A DNA stretch of 64,000 nucleotides from Lactifluus volemus. Lineage: Eukaryota > Basidiomycota > Agaricomycetes > Russulales > Russulaceae. How positions within the stretch are numbered: position 1 is the first letter of the stretch; each line of letters starts with the position of its first letter. The position numbers and the translations under genes are program-made. The notes under the pieces were generated by a model that made no database searches, was not told where the DNA came from, and saw nothing but the letters and a program-made list of their open reading frames with translations. The stretch covers positions 806,001 to 870,000 of the forward strand of contig WTXI01000011.1 of assembly GCA_022376515.1 (NCBI GenBank), in the 5' to 3' direction. Of the stretch, positions 45,162 to 57,722 are shown piece after piece.

Positions 45162-46089
45162 TCATTGTTGGCTTGTCGTCATCGTCCATAGTGTACTACT
45201 ACGGGGTTGGGCCTTGCGTTTGAAAAGTTCTCCCGCCTTACTTTTCCAGCTCCCGCCCGCTCCGGGTATTGTCAATCGCGATGACTGCGGCCTGAGCGTA
45301 CATGGAGCCTGCACGTACGCCATTGTATGAGACGGAGCTTCTCGAGGTTCCGATTCTTCTACACGGTCCTCTACAACAACCCCGATCACGACATTGGTAT
45401 CGACGGCACCCGATGACAAGCAGGTTCTAGATCGTGATAGGGTCAACGTTCGTTGCAAAATTCCCCCCACCGATCGCGGCAAAATTTGCCGGCCCGCGAT
45501 GCGGTGCACCTGCGTGACGTGCTCGCTCTCCGTGCTTCGCGCTCCATCGTCCCCAAAGGACGACGACATTGAGCTCAGCGAGTCCCTGCTATGATTCTGC
45601 GCGATCAAGTCCGCGTCAGCCCCACCACACAGGCTTGAAGCGCACGCGCCAAGCGAGTGAGAGACACACATCTGACTGCGCTCTGTATAGTGGAGCAACT
45701 GTCGTCATACCACGGACAAAGGCCGTTGGCCCTTGCGGAGTGCCCAGAATCGTTTGTTGTGTAGTGTCCTCAATCTAAGGTGCGAGTTGTGAGTAGTCAG
45801 CATACACGTGGAAGGGTGTGTTCACTCGGTTCCCCTTACATGACCAAAGCGCGAAATTGAGACGCTCCCGCGGTGCCTGTGTGTCTGCCGAGCTGCCCGC
45901 TGGGTAGCGACGGAGATAGGTATGTTAGGAGAAACTACGGTATCTTCAACTTGCCTCGCCCGACGTTCGCTCTCCTCCTCAAGTTTGAGGAAGATCTGGC
46001 AGTGGCGGTGAGAACTCGATAAGGTTAACTCGAACGAGCAGCTGTCATCGGCTCACTTCTTCGAATGCGTCTGGCCTCAATGTTGTCAT
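45162..46089 (-). CDS. Hypothetical four-exon protein
   Basis: Exons in transcript order are 46089-46057, 45995-45840, 45774-45670 and 45596-45162; all are in phase 0 with GT-AG introns of 61, 65 and 73 nt, giving 242 residues. The protein starts MTTLRPDAFEE, continues with a charged helical stretch (IFLKLEEESERRARQVED) and ends in a Ser-rich tail with NHSRDSLSSMSSSFGDD and LFKRKAQPRSSTLW. No domain is recognised; the Ser-rich basic C-terminus would suit phosphorylation, which is only a guess. Perfect phase agreement over four exons argues that this is a genuine gene. Confidence 0.7.
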
Positions 46090-48167
46090 TGTCGTCGTGA
46101 GGCGTTTATGAAGGAAGGAAAATGAGTAGAGAGGGTAAGAACTTGAGGATGGTGAGAACAATCTTTTAGACGGCGTGGTCGGCTATGGAATGGACATTCT
46201 GGAATATAAGTAATCTTTGTGCACCTCATGTACCCCAGGACCCTTTTTCGTGAATTGCAGGACCTGGTCCATCAAACGCTTCTCATCACTTGCCGGAACC
46301 GGAACCGGATAACTACGTTATAAGTTCTGCTTCCGTCCCTTTTCAAGCCGATCGAGCGCACGGGCAACACTGAGCGCAAAAATTGGCATCGCGTCGGGAC
46401 AGAGTAAACGCAGCAACGACCTGGTTGAAAAAAGGTGATGTGATTTATAAAGAAAGGACAGGAAATTTGACTGCCTGGGAGAGGAAACCAGAGCATCTCT
46501 CTTCGGAGCGGTGAATGGTGAGCACCGTGGGTAGGAACCACGTGGCGACAATCAAATTCGTTTCATCTCCAGGCCAGGAATCAAATCACCGCGCATATTC
46601 TAGCCGCACTTTTCCCGTGAAAGTGTACATACAGTACCGCTTACAATCTCATCTCATGTTCCAACACAGCGGGGATCGTCTCTTGGTCGCCTCGATCGCC
46701 ATGATACGCAAATCGACCAACTGGTGCAAAGCCTTGGTGGCGGCTTGTGACTTGACTTTACAAGTTATTAATATCCGAAATACTCCCCGAAGAAAAAAAA
46801 AAACACGCTCGGCAATTGTATTTCACGGCAGTTTCCTGGGTCCCATGTACCGCATAAGCCGCTGAACGTAATTCTGTGAAACTGTCCTTGAAGTCTGCAA
46901 TATATTATCACGTGCATCAAATGTCTCAAGAAAAAAAAAAACAGGGATCCGCGGGACATACGACAGATCCCTGGACTGTCTACCAACGCACAGACCTGGC
47001 GTGTGCCACGCCCGCGCCACATCCCCGAAGTCCATGCGCTACCCACCGCCTTAACAAATTCTTTAGCAATTAGCACTGCCGTGCCGCAGACACAGATAGG
47101 CGCTGCTACTTTGTCCATCTTCCAATATTGGGCAAACGTGCAGCACGACTGTGGGCGGAAGAAGTCCTCTCTGACTACTCGCTTGCCTCGGCTTGTTGAA
47201 ACTGCCAAGGATGCTCGGTAAACCGAGCATCGGCTCGCATCAAGTTGTTTTTCAAGTCGGAACGAAGGAGAATAGCATAGAACGCGAAGGCGAGGAACGG
47301 CTGAAGCACAGCGAACTAGAGAGAGGTTTGTATTGCTGGCAAGAACGCCTGGAAACAGAAACATAATTGACCCCCAAGTGACATATAGTGTATAGCGAAC
47401 GTAACACAAAATAAACGGTGACAATTACCGTTTCTCTATGGCTTTTCTCATCGTCGACAATACTTCATTAAGCTTCATTTCTAGCGTTCGAAGCCTGCGC
47501 ATATGTAACGCCCCGATATTCGCGCATCTAATCCTGGCAGTTTTCACCGGTCAGACCATGCTTCCTGCCTCCCGTATCTCCCAACATGTCAACCTGTATA
47601 CTTTTCTGGGATATATTGATACTACATACCCCGGCGTATTGTGTCATTGCACCGCCACAATTCGACCCTCCACGCTTACTTTCAGAGTCAACGGTACTCC
47701 TGTATGACCGCGGCGATGCATTGTCAGACACATGGATGGACTTTCCACGGAACACTCTGCCGATCCGCTGCCGCGAGCGTTGACATTTTTCCAAGGCGCC
47801 CCGTTTTCCCATCTCCCCGGGTTGGCTTCGCGAAGTGTGATGCGGGCCGTGTGTACTTGCTCTCCAACACCCTCCTTTTTGCCCGTCTTCCTTTCACGAG
47901 ATCAAACGATCTATGGTTGTAAGAGGTTGGATTCTACCTTATGGAATCATGCGTACACGTGCTTATAATACAATTGAATCTGGTGCAGCGGACGAACAAG
48001 ATGTATGTCAGCATGTGCAGCGCAGCGCACATCAAAGGTGAAAATGAAAAAGTGAAGCGAAAACAAAAATATCGTGAACAGGTATACATGGAAGCAGGGT
48101 AATGGAAAGGAAAATGCAACGTACGATCATAACAAATCGTAACAGCGCGTCGCTCTATGCAAGCAAA
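46090..48167. other. Intergenic region with weak open frames
   Basis: A 218-residue open frame on the - strand (46,768-47,424) contains a plausible piece, MDKVAAPICVCGTAVLIAKEFVKAVG, but elsewhere depends on poly-T tracts coding Phe runs, and no convincing start or intron structure emerges. A + strand piece near 47,680-47,760 (STVLLYDRGDALSDTWMDFP) is similarly unassigned. Not called as genes. Confidence 0.35.
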
Positions 48168-51100
48168 TCACTCAGGGGGCCACTCATCTTCACTAGCGGA
48201 CTCGGCTGCCTTAGGTTTCTCCAGTGTGGTCGCACCCGTCGCAGGCGCGTCCACCACAATCACCGGGTCTTCTCCACCGCTCTCCCCCTTCAGGTCTACG
48301 ATTACACCATCTGAATCAATCCCCTCGCCAGAAACGTCGACAGGAGCAGTAGGGGTGGCTTTAGTTTCCTCCAAGTCCACGAGCACACCATCCGAATTAC
48401 TCTCGTCGCCAGGGGCATCGACACTGGCAGGAGCAGCAGAAACGGTTTCGGCCTGAGGTTTCTGCACGGCCGGTTTGTCTACGGCGTTCGAATTCAACCC
48501 AGACGGAGGAGGCACATTCTTCTCAGCCTTAGCCTTCTTCGTGGCCTTCCTCCTCTGGTTCTTCTTTGCGTTTCTCCGGGTTTTACTATTCCCAAGGCCA
48601 CCGCCACCCGTCTGGGGAGTTTCGACCTCATCTTCCTCTTCGTCTGGAGTTTCGGGGCCAGACGAGGACATCGTAGAGGCAGTGCTGGCCTGACGAATAT
48701 GATCAAGTCCGAGTCGCAATGCAGGCTTGACTACCGCATCAGACTTCCCCTCACCACTCGGCGTAATGGCACGTCCGTCGGCGGGCGTCCCACTATCGCC
48801 ATCAAGTTGCGGTGTAACCTGAGTCTCCTTCGCGACCTCCTCAACCGGCTCCGCAGTATTGCCCTGCGCCGTGGCAGACCCTTCCGTTCCCTTTGACACG
48901 GCGGTCTCGTCAACATTGTTCGCGTCGGTATTCTTCTGGGCCTCCGACTCGACATTGTTGTTGTTAAGCGGCGCAAGAACCGAAGCCTCCTCGGAGGTGG
49001 ATGGGGTTTGTTTAGTCGCGTTAGAGTCCTTTTCGGGGATGGGAGGGGGCGTGGAGACGTCTGAAGCAGCGGGGACAGGAATGGGGTTCTCGGCGCTAGG
49101 CTCGGGCTTAGCGGCAGCCTTCTCCGGCGTTATCTCTTGTGTCGTTTGTGATAAGTCAGCACCACTTTGGTTGGGAATAGAGTTAGTGGACTTGTCGTTC
49201 GAAGCCTCGGGACTTGCGGGGCGTTCTTCCCCATCGTTGTTCTTGTTCGTCTCTACCGCATCCGAGGCCATAGGCGTCTCTGCCGGTTGGGCTTTCGCCT
49301 CGCCTGGCGGGGCAGGGGGTATGGCCGGAGTCTCAGTCGTATTTGGAGTCTTGTCGCTTTCGCTTTCGCCGACTCGACCTGGGGGATAATTCGTTAAAAA
49401 AAAAAGATGCGACGCAATCAATCAAAATTACGTACCGTCCTGTTTTTTGCTTTGGTCAGGAACTTGAGAAACAGAAACGAGGGTAGTGGTTGATGACAGA
49501 GTGCTAGCAGACGAAGCAGTCGCTGGGGCAGGTGCTGCAGGTGGTGAAGATGTGGGTCCACGGGGAGCAGGATTAGTAGCCGATGTGCGTTGGGCAGAAT
49601 TATTTGAACCTCCAGTATATTTGGGAGAATTGAGTTTCGGGACGGTAGGGGACGTGGGGCTGTGTCTGGCTTGAGCGTTTGAACCCCTCATACCGATAGG
49701 TTTTGACGGACTTGGTTCCTCTGCGGGGGGAGCGACCATTGCGGAGGCTACCTCGGCAACATGGGTGATTTTGTTAAAAAGTCCACTGGCACTTCCCCAG
49801 ACGCCCCAGGAAGCTGGACTCTTTGGGGAAGCCGCAGAGGGAGCCCTCGATGAGAGTTTCGCAGCTTTATCCACAGCTCTCTGTTGTGCGACCTTCTGTT
49901 CTGGGGTTAAGGCCCTCACAGTAGCACCGCCTGCCGTCTTCTGCTTTGCAACTTGCTCCTCATCCTGTTTCGCGCGTAATTCGGGCATCTCCTTCTCCGT
50001 CTCGGTGTGCTTCTCTGGCCTCGCCGTCGCCGTGGCTGCCACCTTGAGCCGTGCAGCCAGAGTATCACCTTGCTGATTCGCCTTCTCGGTCGTAGCTTTC
50101 AAGTTCGCCTCAGCTTCGGCATCCTCCCTCGCTTTCGCTTCTTCGGTCTCTGCCTCTGCTTTGGCCTTGGCGTCCGCTTGCTCCTTGGCTTTAGCCTCCG
50201 TTTCCGCCTTGGCTTTCTCCTCGGTCTCGCGTCGTTCCTTCTCGGCCTCTTCTGCGTCAGCCTTGGCCTTGGCGTCCGCTTCGCCTTGCGCCTTCGCTTC
50301 AGAGTCGCGTTTCGCCTTCTCGGCTTCGGCCTCGGCTTTGGCTTCAGCTGCGATTTTCGCCTTCTGGGCCTCAGCCTCAGCCTTCGCTTTAGCCTCGGCC
50401 TCGCGTTTCGCCTGAGCATCAGCCTCGGCCTTTGCCTTTGCCTCTTCTTCGCGTTTCGCCTTAGCATCTGCCTCGCGTTTCGCCTGAGCATCGGCTTCAG
50501 CCTTAGCCTCTGCCTCGCGTTTAGCTTTGGCATCAGCCTCCGCCTGAGCTTTAGCCTGTGCCTCCTTCTCCTGAGCTTCAGCTTCAGCTTTTGCCTCCGC
50601 CTCGCGTTTAGCCTTGGCATCAGCCTCCGCCTGAGCTTTAGCCTTTGCCTCCTCGCGTTTGGCCTGAGCTTCAGCTTCAGCTTTTGCCTCTGCCTCGCGT
50701 TTAGCCTTGGCATCAGCCTCCGCCTGAGCTTTAGCCTTAGCCTCCGTCTCGCGTTTCGCCTGAGCATCAGCTTCAGCCTTTGCCTCTGCCTCGCGTTTGG
50801 CCTGGGCATCAGCCTCCGCTTGAGCTTTAGCCTTGGCCTCTGCCTCCGCTTGAGCTTTAGCCTTGGCCTCTGCCTCGCGTTTGGCCTGGGCATCAGCCTC
50901 GGCCTGAGCTTTGGCCTTAGCCTCCGCTTCGGCTTTGGCTTTGGCCTTGGCCTTCTTCGCCTCCAAAATCGCAAGGCGCTTGGCCTTGGCCTCGGCCTTT
51001 TTCGCCTCAGCATCAGCTTTTTGTGCCTCTTCCGCCTCTTTGCGCGCCTTCTCGGCATCCGCCTGTGCCTTGGCTGCCTCGGCTTCCAAACGACGCCTGG

Positions 51101-52998
51101 TCTCCTCTTGCGCCTGAGCCCTGGCTTCAGCCTCGGCTCGCTCCTGACGGGACTTGTTATCGCGCGAGCGCCATGCGCCTGCCATGGGGGTATCATCTTC
51201 CGACTCGCGCGATGATGACTCGTAGCCGGGGTCACCCGGGACACTAGTTCCCATCAAGCTGGACACGAAGCCCAACAATCCGCCGGACGAGGCAGTGGTA
51301 GATGCGCTCTGCTTGGTGTGCTGAAGTGGACGATGTGTGTGTGCAACAGAGGCGGGGTCGGGTGTAGGTGTGGATGTGGATGTGGATGTGAGCGGAGCAT
51401 CGCGCTTTGGGGGCTCTGGACCAGAAACAGCCGCGCTGATCTTCAGCTGCTCCTTCTTGGTTGGTTCTGCCGTCTGTGAACGCATGCGCTCAGGGCGCGC
51501 CTCCTGTGAAGATGCGGTCGTAGTTACTTGTTCGCTTTGTGCTCGCGCACGCTCCGGGCGTGCACTGCCCGCACCCTGCCCAGCCATCTCACTCTTTCTG
51601 GTAGGTCCTTGGCCCCCTTTCTCTGCAGCATTCTTTGAACTCGACGGGGCGCCCTGCGCCTGGGTGGTGTTCCTCGGTTCAACAACGTCCGACCTTGCCT
51701 GCGTAGCTGTACGCTCTGACTGATCTCCATCCGAAATAGCCTTTTTCATAAAATCTCGTTTACTGGGGTCCAAGTGCATAACAAGATCCGATCTACTCGC
51801 CTCCGCTGCTGCTGCTTCCTTCCCTTTTGACTCTGGCTCGTTCGGAAACGCTGACACCCTCCCAGCCCCCTCACGCGCGCGCCCCCCTGGCCCGGCCGCT
51901 TGGGTAGACTGCGGCTCAGGCGGTAGGGTCGGGGCGACCTTATTTGCGACCTCCGCGGCCATTGACATGGCCGTTGGCTCCATTTGTGTGCCCGTTGGCA
52001 ACCCCGTTGGGGCCGCCGCCCGCACCTGCACTGGTAAGTCAGCATGAGATGAAGAGGTAAGATAGGCATCCATCACCGATCCACCTCGGAATGAATTAGA
52101 ACCAGGGGAACTCGTGCCATTAGTCTTGATACCAAGTTGGGGAGTGTTGCGACCACCCGTTGGGGTACCACGTTCAGTAGGCGTTTGCGGTGGGGAAGGT
52201 CGCTCAGCATCTACGTCGGGCAAAGACAAGTGGAAGAGGTCCTTGACGAGGACATCCAGTTCGTGGCCCGCGAGATTCACTGGAGAACGTGGGTTTCCTG
52301 ACTTCTTGCCGCTAGCAGGCGGCGCTCGCGCGATTTCACGGGCACGAGCGAGTTGCAGGGCAGTCTCCAGACCGAGCTGGCGACCTTCCTCGATTGTGAT
52401 GGGCTGATCGCGCACTGTAAGTGTGCCATATGCTTCCAGAAGCAGGTTCCGGTCGACGTCATAGGTGTGGTAGGTAATAATCTTTTGGAGAGCGGGGATC
52501 TCAAGTTGCTCAAGCTCGCGAAGGGCGAGTTTTTTGACCTCGATAAAGTCCCACTGATGTGAGAGCTTTAGGATAGACGTCCAATCGTCGACCGAGGCCT
52601 CATAAATAGAGTATTTTCTGGAGCGTTGCGTTAGTCGAGAAGAGAAACGAAGAACGGAGAACCTACGGATTATAAAATACCCAAAGGAAGCGCTCGAAAT
52701 CGACCCCGAACGTGTTTTCAAGGACAAAAGGGTTGTTATCGGAAGTGCCTTTGTTGAATTCACCAGGTGGGGGAGGGTGGGGAAGTTTCTCTTGAAAGAA
52801 CGGAGAATCGCGTGTGAAGAAATAGCGATGAACACGAAACAGATAATTTTCAACCTGTTCAGTCACGTTAATAAGACACAATACTCGCTCGATCATGAAC
52901 CCACTTACGCGGAAGACGATATCTCCTCCTGGGATGTAATATTCACCATGGCGAACGGTACGCTCGCCATTTGGGTTCGGGCTCACTGCTGAGTTCAT
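48168..52998 (-). CDS. Giant BTB-domain protein with long coiled coil (BTB-1)
   Basis: Exons in transcript order are 52998-52909, 52854-52667, 52617-49436 and 49378-48168, giving 1,556 residues. Residues ~23-170 form the BTB core and its C-terminal helices: GDIVFRVENYLFRVHRYFF, ERFLWVFYNPKYSIYEASVDDW, HQWDFIEVKKLALREL and LGLETALQLARAREIA. A Ser/Pro/Gly-rich linker follows, then from ~585 to ~980 an almost uninterrupted Ala/Lys/Glu/Gln helical repeat (AKAQAEADAQAKREAEAK type), and a low-complexity tail with a basic patch (KTRRNAKKNQRRKATKKAK) near 1,430. The other four family members here are only 240-311 residues. By family the BTB mediates dimerisation or protein contacts; the role is unknown. 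The coiled coil suggests a rod-like spacer or self-association. Confidence 0.9.
50140..51130 (-). repeat. Imperfect coding minisatellite for Ala/Lys/Glu coiled coil
   Basis: Within exon 3 of BTB-1 the DNA is an imperfect repeat of short words such as gcctcgcgttt, gcctgggcatcagcctcc and gagctttagcc. It encodes blocks of about 13-18 residues with no fixed period. The low complexity leaves long open frames on both strands (for example 402 codons on + and 381 on - in another frame), which are artefacts. Confidence 0.85.
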
Positions 52999-54026
52999 GA
53001 TCGTTAAAGATGGCGACAGTAGTGTCGCTTAGGTCGTAAAGTGTGAATAGGTACAAAAAGAAAAGAATAGGGATAGCGGTGAGGGGAAAGAGTGAAGGGA
53101 AGAGGGAAAAACGGGTCAACACGTTGAACGCATGAGGCCTTCGCTTATATATACGCGCAAAGGGCAATGTTGAATGTTCAACTTCTGTGACATAAGAAGA
53201 AAGCGCCCATCTCCCTTTTTGGGGGGGTTGTTAATGAGAGCTTGGATCTGAACCATGAGGTCCATGACCAGTGGAAATGCTGCGATCTTGTTGGGAAATC
53301 ACACCTCGTGTTGTTGTGCGTTCTTGCCCATATTTCTAGACCCTCTACCCAAACCTCGTGGTTCTCCTATCTGCGGGAACTACTAACCACGCTTGGAGGG
53401 TTGCTGGCTGTACGGTGAACAGATCATGATGGTAGTAGAGTCAAGAAAGAGTCTGTGGACCGATTCAGATTGTCACTGGATGGTGCGAACCCAGGGCTAC
53501 TTCACCAAAGGTTGAATTTATGTCTTCCCAGAGTGTTGCCCGAGTCAAGAAATGACATTCAAATGCAGAGTGATCTGGGGCTCTCTGGTGCGCATGGTCC
53601 CCACGCTTTATCCAGAAGACGCTTGCTTCAGAGTCAACTAGCGAACCAAGTCGTGCTTTCTGGAAGGTTCGAACGTTTCCGAGTCGTCTATGTGTCTCTT
53701 GTGCATACAGTCAGAGCGTAATTATCCTTGTTATTTCTCAGGCTCGAGCCCTTCTATTAACTTCTCAGATTCCGCTCTCACGTGTCTTCCTAACATCTAT
53801 GGAATGTCAATTCCCGTCACCGGGCTCAGAGCACATAAAATCAAGTCGTAGCTTGCGTCATCATGATAGCAAAGCCTTGTCCACGATGAGCGGAGAGGTA
53901 GTCCTTATCTCAAGTTGCACGACCAGGCTTCGTAAGATTCGATCGATTGTACTACACGATAAAACAAGATACACTATACACCATATTACAAACACAGGAC
54001 GCCAATGGATACTCAATTGTCCCTAG
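52999..54026. other. Intergenic region between BTB-1 and BTB-2
   Basis: Holds the upstream region of BTB-1 (TATATATA at about 53,146-53,154, some 150 nt before the ATG). An 88-residue + strand open frame at 53,455-53,721 has no recognisable motif. Confidence 0.4.
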
Positions 54027-55132
54027 TCAGAGGTGGTTGGCGGATGAGCGTTGCCGCCGCGAGGTGTTGCTTTGCCTTGCCCATGGATCTCCCTTTGTAA
54101 CCTCGCTAGGCTTCGGTGGCAGCGCCTTTACACCATTGATATCAGTTGATGGTGGGTGATCTTCTGAGCTGGAGCTGCTCTGCGAGAGAGCTTCTGGTTT
54201 TGACGGTGTCGTAGGGGCCGTCTACAAAAAGTGATAATGACCATGGGAACTCGTAGGAGGGAGAAAGCGGCGTCACTTACTGCAGGTAAGGCCGACGCCC
54301 TATCGACCTTGTTTGAATCGTTCACTGGAGCGGTAAATGGTCCAGCAGACGGAAGCTGGAAGATATTTGATATAAGCAGCCGCAGATCTGGACTTTTCAG
54401 CTGCACCGCAGGACTTCTTGGTCCACCTGTGTCGGGACTGCGAGAGAATTCTCGCGCACGAGCGATATGTAGGCTGGTCTTTAAACCTAGTTTGGCACCT
54501 TCTTCGAAATCGATTGGCTCGTCTCGAGTAGTGAGCGTTTCGAAACAGTCCAGAAGAAGTGTGTCGTCTAGTTTGAATCGTTGATATATTTGTATTCTGT
54601 CCACAGGGGACAGATCCAACTTTTCGAGCTCCCTGATGCACAATTTTTCTACGTCCTTGAACCCCCACTTCTGCGCGAGTTCTAGAATACACGACCATTG
54701 ATCTGGGGTTGCAGCATAAATGGAGTATTTCCTTCAAGAGATCCGTTAACGTTTGCTGAGATATGGATTGCAGGACGACTCACGGGTTATAAAATACCCA
54801 TAAAAAACAAGCGAATGCATCGCTTGTGGCCTCGTCCAAGACTAACGGATTCGCTTCTGAGGATCCTGGCAGATCGTGACCAGGAACAGGGGACGCAGCA
54901 AGACGTAATCTAAAGTACGCTGATTCCCGCGTCAAGAAGTACTTGTGCACTCTGAAAAAGTAATTTTCAACCTGAGCAAGAAATCGCGATGGTCAGCTTG
55001 AACGGCGGACGCAAGGGGAGTGTAGTGTACCCGTATGGTAACATCCCCTTCGTGGATAAAATAGCTTCGATGACGCAACGCTGGAACTGTCAAGCTAGAA
55101 GGGGTTTGGGGAATCGACATGGAGGGAAACAA
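54027..55132 (-). CDS. BTB-domain protein (BTB-2)
   Basis: Exons are 55132-55031, 54971-54784, 54731-54281 and 54221-54027, giving 311 residues. It starts MFPSMSIPQTPSS (a second ATG at 55120 is an alternative). The BTB core shows EGDVTIRVENYFFRVHKYFL, CFLWVFYNPKYSIYAATPDQW, AQKWGFKDVEKLCIRELEKL and LGLKTSLHIARAREFSRSP. The 188-nt second exon and the border after FYNP are exactly shared with the other BTB genes here. The C-terminus is Ser-rich and short (SKPEALSQSSSSSEDHPPS). Closest to BTB-5 by sequence (KLCIRELEKLDLSP against QLCIRELERLTISP). Confidence 0.88.
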
Positions 55133-56636
55133 GGGGGGGCGGCGATTGATAGTGATGTTATCTCAAGAGGCCGGATGCTAGAACACTTATATACCAGTTT
55201 GGTGAATGATTTCAGATCCATGCAGAGATCAAAAAAAGAAACCGTGCACGAATAAAAATGGAGCCTATTCCTATCGAGTTGGGGCAGGTCAGAAGGCCGG
55301 GACCCGGTCGAAGGGAAGTCCACGGGGAATTGCAGTGGGTATCAGTGAGGGTATTTCCATCCCTGGTAACAGGGTAACGGCTGAGCTACGCCATGATGAG
55401 TATCAGTAGAACCTCGCCCCAGAAGCTAATTATGACATGCACGCGTATGTCACAAGACGCGAGGCAAACGCGTGGCCTCGACTGACGACGCGCAAGCCAT
55501 CACAGAAGATTTCTCTGATTGTTGCGAGATGGCGTCGATGTGGACAGGACGAATGAGCAAGCCCAATCGTATGCGGAACGAGCAGCTCTACGTTCGTAGG
55601 GTACGATTCCCGTGGATTGAAGGAAATAAGGGCAGGAGTTTGCGTTATCAGACACCAATCGCGAACGCTGATCAATACCGTGACCGTATACGTACCCTAT
55701 ACCCACGCTCATCTAACGCTCGCCTGGCCATTCATTGGTGGTCTAGCCCCCAGCGCCAGCGTAGCAAAGCGCAGTCCAACAATTGATTGCTCGGCTAGGG
55801 AAGACAATGAAGTAAATGTTGTAATCGTATCTCCCGCAACTTTTGGGCAGCAAGTGCAATGACATCAAAGCTGGCGGGCACAGAACAACATCCGAAGTTC
55901 TACCATTTCGGGCGGAGCATCGATTTCAGTACCGCGAGATCGGAAAAGTTGAACGCCGCCGTCGAGCCCAAAACTGATGATACGGACAGGGCTTGGCTCC
56001 GCAGGCCGCAGGTGCTGCGCGTGCCTCTGTATTAAGGACTGCCTCGAGAGTTGTCCAATCGGACACAGGCGAACATCGATCAATTCAGCTGATCCCGATC
56101 TCATGGTGTAGCACGAGGCCGCCATGCACTGAGAAGGAAACGTGTTAGGGCAATGAGGGGTAAGCCGGAGCTTGTCTGTACTTACTTATGACCGGTGACG
56201 GAAGAATAGGGGCCGGTGTGTCACCGGACCATCCTCCGTACAATAACCAATGGGTACGGCGTTAAACGAGAGACTCCTGCTACGGCGAACCATCATCGCG
56301 GTTGCAAAATGGATCACGTTGACGCGCGCTGATGTGAGTATGATGGTTCCTATGCCACATCATAGTGAGAGCAGGTGGTGTTGGTTTACGATTGAAAAAT
56401 TTCGAGCGCCTTGGTGGCTAGCCTAAGAGTGGAAACGATCAACACAGATGAGCCCCTCGATGCACGTGACATATTCGAGCAGTGTGGTATTGCACGAAAT
56501 CTATATGATTTTTATTCCCAGCACAATTCGTCACGAACACAACGGTATTAGACTAGTGCATACGTGACTACTGCATGTTCCTGGTACTCAAATAATACAC
56601 GATATTATCTTCCCATTGTCCTAGTCCGGTTGAAAC
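55133..56636. other. Intergenic region between BTB-2 and BTB-3
   Basis: An 86-residue - strand frame at 55,865-56,125 (containing VRIISFGLDGGVQLFRSRG) has some coding character but no start context, splice partner or family I can name. The remainder is without features I can support. Confidence 0.35.
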
Positions 56637-57722
56637 TTATTTGTAGGTAGTGCGCCCGTTGAAGTTGAACGCTCTTGGTGCACCAATCGGTGTAGAAAGG
56701 TTGGTTAAGCCATTTACATGGCCGTTGGTTGTGCCGTTTGTGTTACCATTGGCGGGTCCATTCGGAGAGCCACCTAAAGAAGTCAGCACTGTATCGGAGT
56801 TCAAGGACGAGTCCCAGACCCACCTTGTGGCGAGGCCGACGGGGAGGAACTCCGCCAGTTGGTCTGAGTACCGAGTTGGGGTGAATCGCGACCCCCAGAG
56901 GGGGTTCTACGTCCGTTAACCAGTTGGGAAGTTGAAGATGCCACCTCAGGGGGGGATAATTGGAATATATCCCGCATGAGAGCATCAAGATCGGAGCCTG
57001 CGATGTTGACCGGGGATCGCGGGTTTCCTAACCTCTTATTTGGGGCCCGTGCAGCCTCACGGGCATGCGCCAGTTGCAGTGCCGTCTCCAGGCCAAGCTC
57101 ACGACCCTCCTCAACGGATATGGGTTCGTCGCGAACCGCGAGCGCTGTGAACGCTGCTTGAAGATACTTTCGGTCAACACCATAGGTCTGGTAGATTACA
57201 ATCTTTTGGAGCGCGGGGATGCGGAGGTTTTCAAGTTCGCGAATCGCCAGTGCTTTCACCTCAATGAAATCCCACTGGTGGGCAAGCTTCAGAATGGATG
57301 TCCACTCTTCAATAGTTGCGTCGTATAGAGAATATTTCCTGAGGCGGCTCATTAGCTAGCGTAAGAAAGCACATGAACGAAAAACGTACGGATTATAGAA
57401 CACCCATAAGAAGCGTTCGAAATCGACCTTGAGTACGTCCTGGAGGTCAAGGGGATTGTTATCCGAGCAGCCCTTGACGTGATCCCCAGGAGATGGCGGG
57501 TGTGGAATTTGTTCACGAAAGTACGCCGAGTCGCGTTTCAGGAAATAGCGGTGGATGCGGAAGAGCGTGTTATCCACCTATGGATCTTGGTGAAGGGCCT
57601 GGAGCTCAACCATAAAACACACGTACGCGGATAATTAGATCCGCCCCCTCAAGATAATACTCGTGGTGGCGCGGAGGGCGCTCACTATTGGTTTTTGCAA
57701 CGAATTCAGAAATCGCAGGCAT
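56637..57722 (-). CDS. BTB-domain protein (BTB-3)
   Basis: Exons are 57722-57627, 57577-57390, 57338-56824 and 56773-56637, giving 311 residues. It starts MPAISEFVAKTNSERPPRHHEYY. The core reads GADLIIRVDNTLFRIHRYFL, ERFLWVFYNPKYSLYDATIEEW, AHQWDFIEVKALAIRELENL and LGLETALQLAHAREAARAP. A linker matching BTB-1 (GNPRSPVNIAGSDLDALMRD; SPxGGRxSPQLGTQTN) shows it is the nearest relative of the giant protein without the coiled coil. The tail is Asn/Gly/Thr-rich (NGPANGNTNGTTNGHVNG). Confidence 0.9.

Noticed and set aside
46768..47424. 218-codon - strand open frame
   Set aside because: Includes poly-Phe stretches from T-runs and no domain; only a short piece looks coding, and no splice model could be built.
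50007..51215. 402-codon + strand open frame rich in Leu/Phe, and a 381-codon - strand frame rich in Arg/Pro (50,099-51,244)
   Set aside because: Both are shadow frames of the Ala/Lys/Glu repeat in BTB-1; the low-complexity DNA is stop-poor in several frames.
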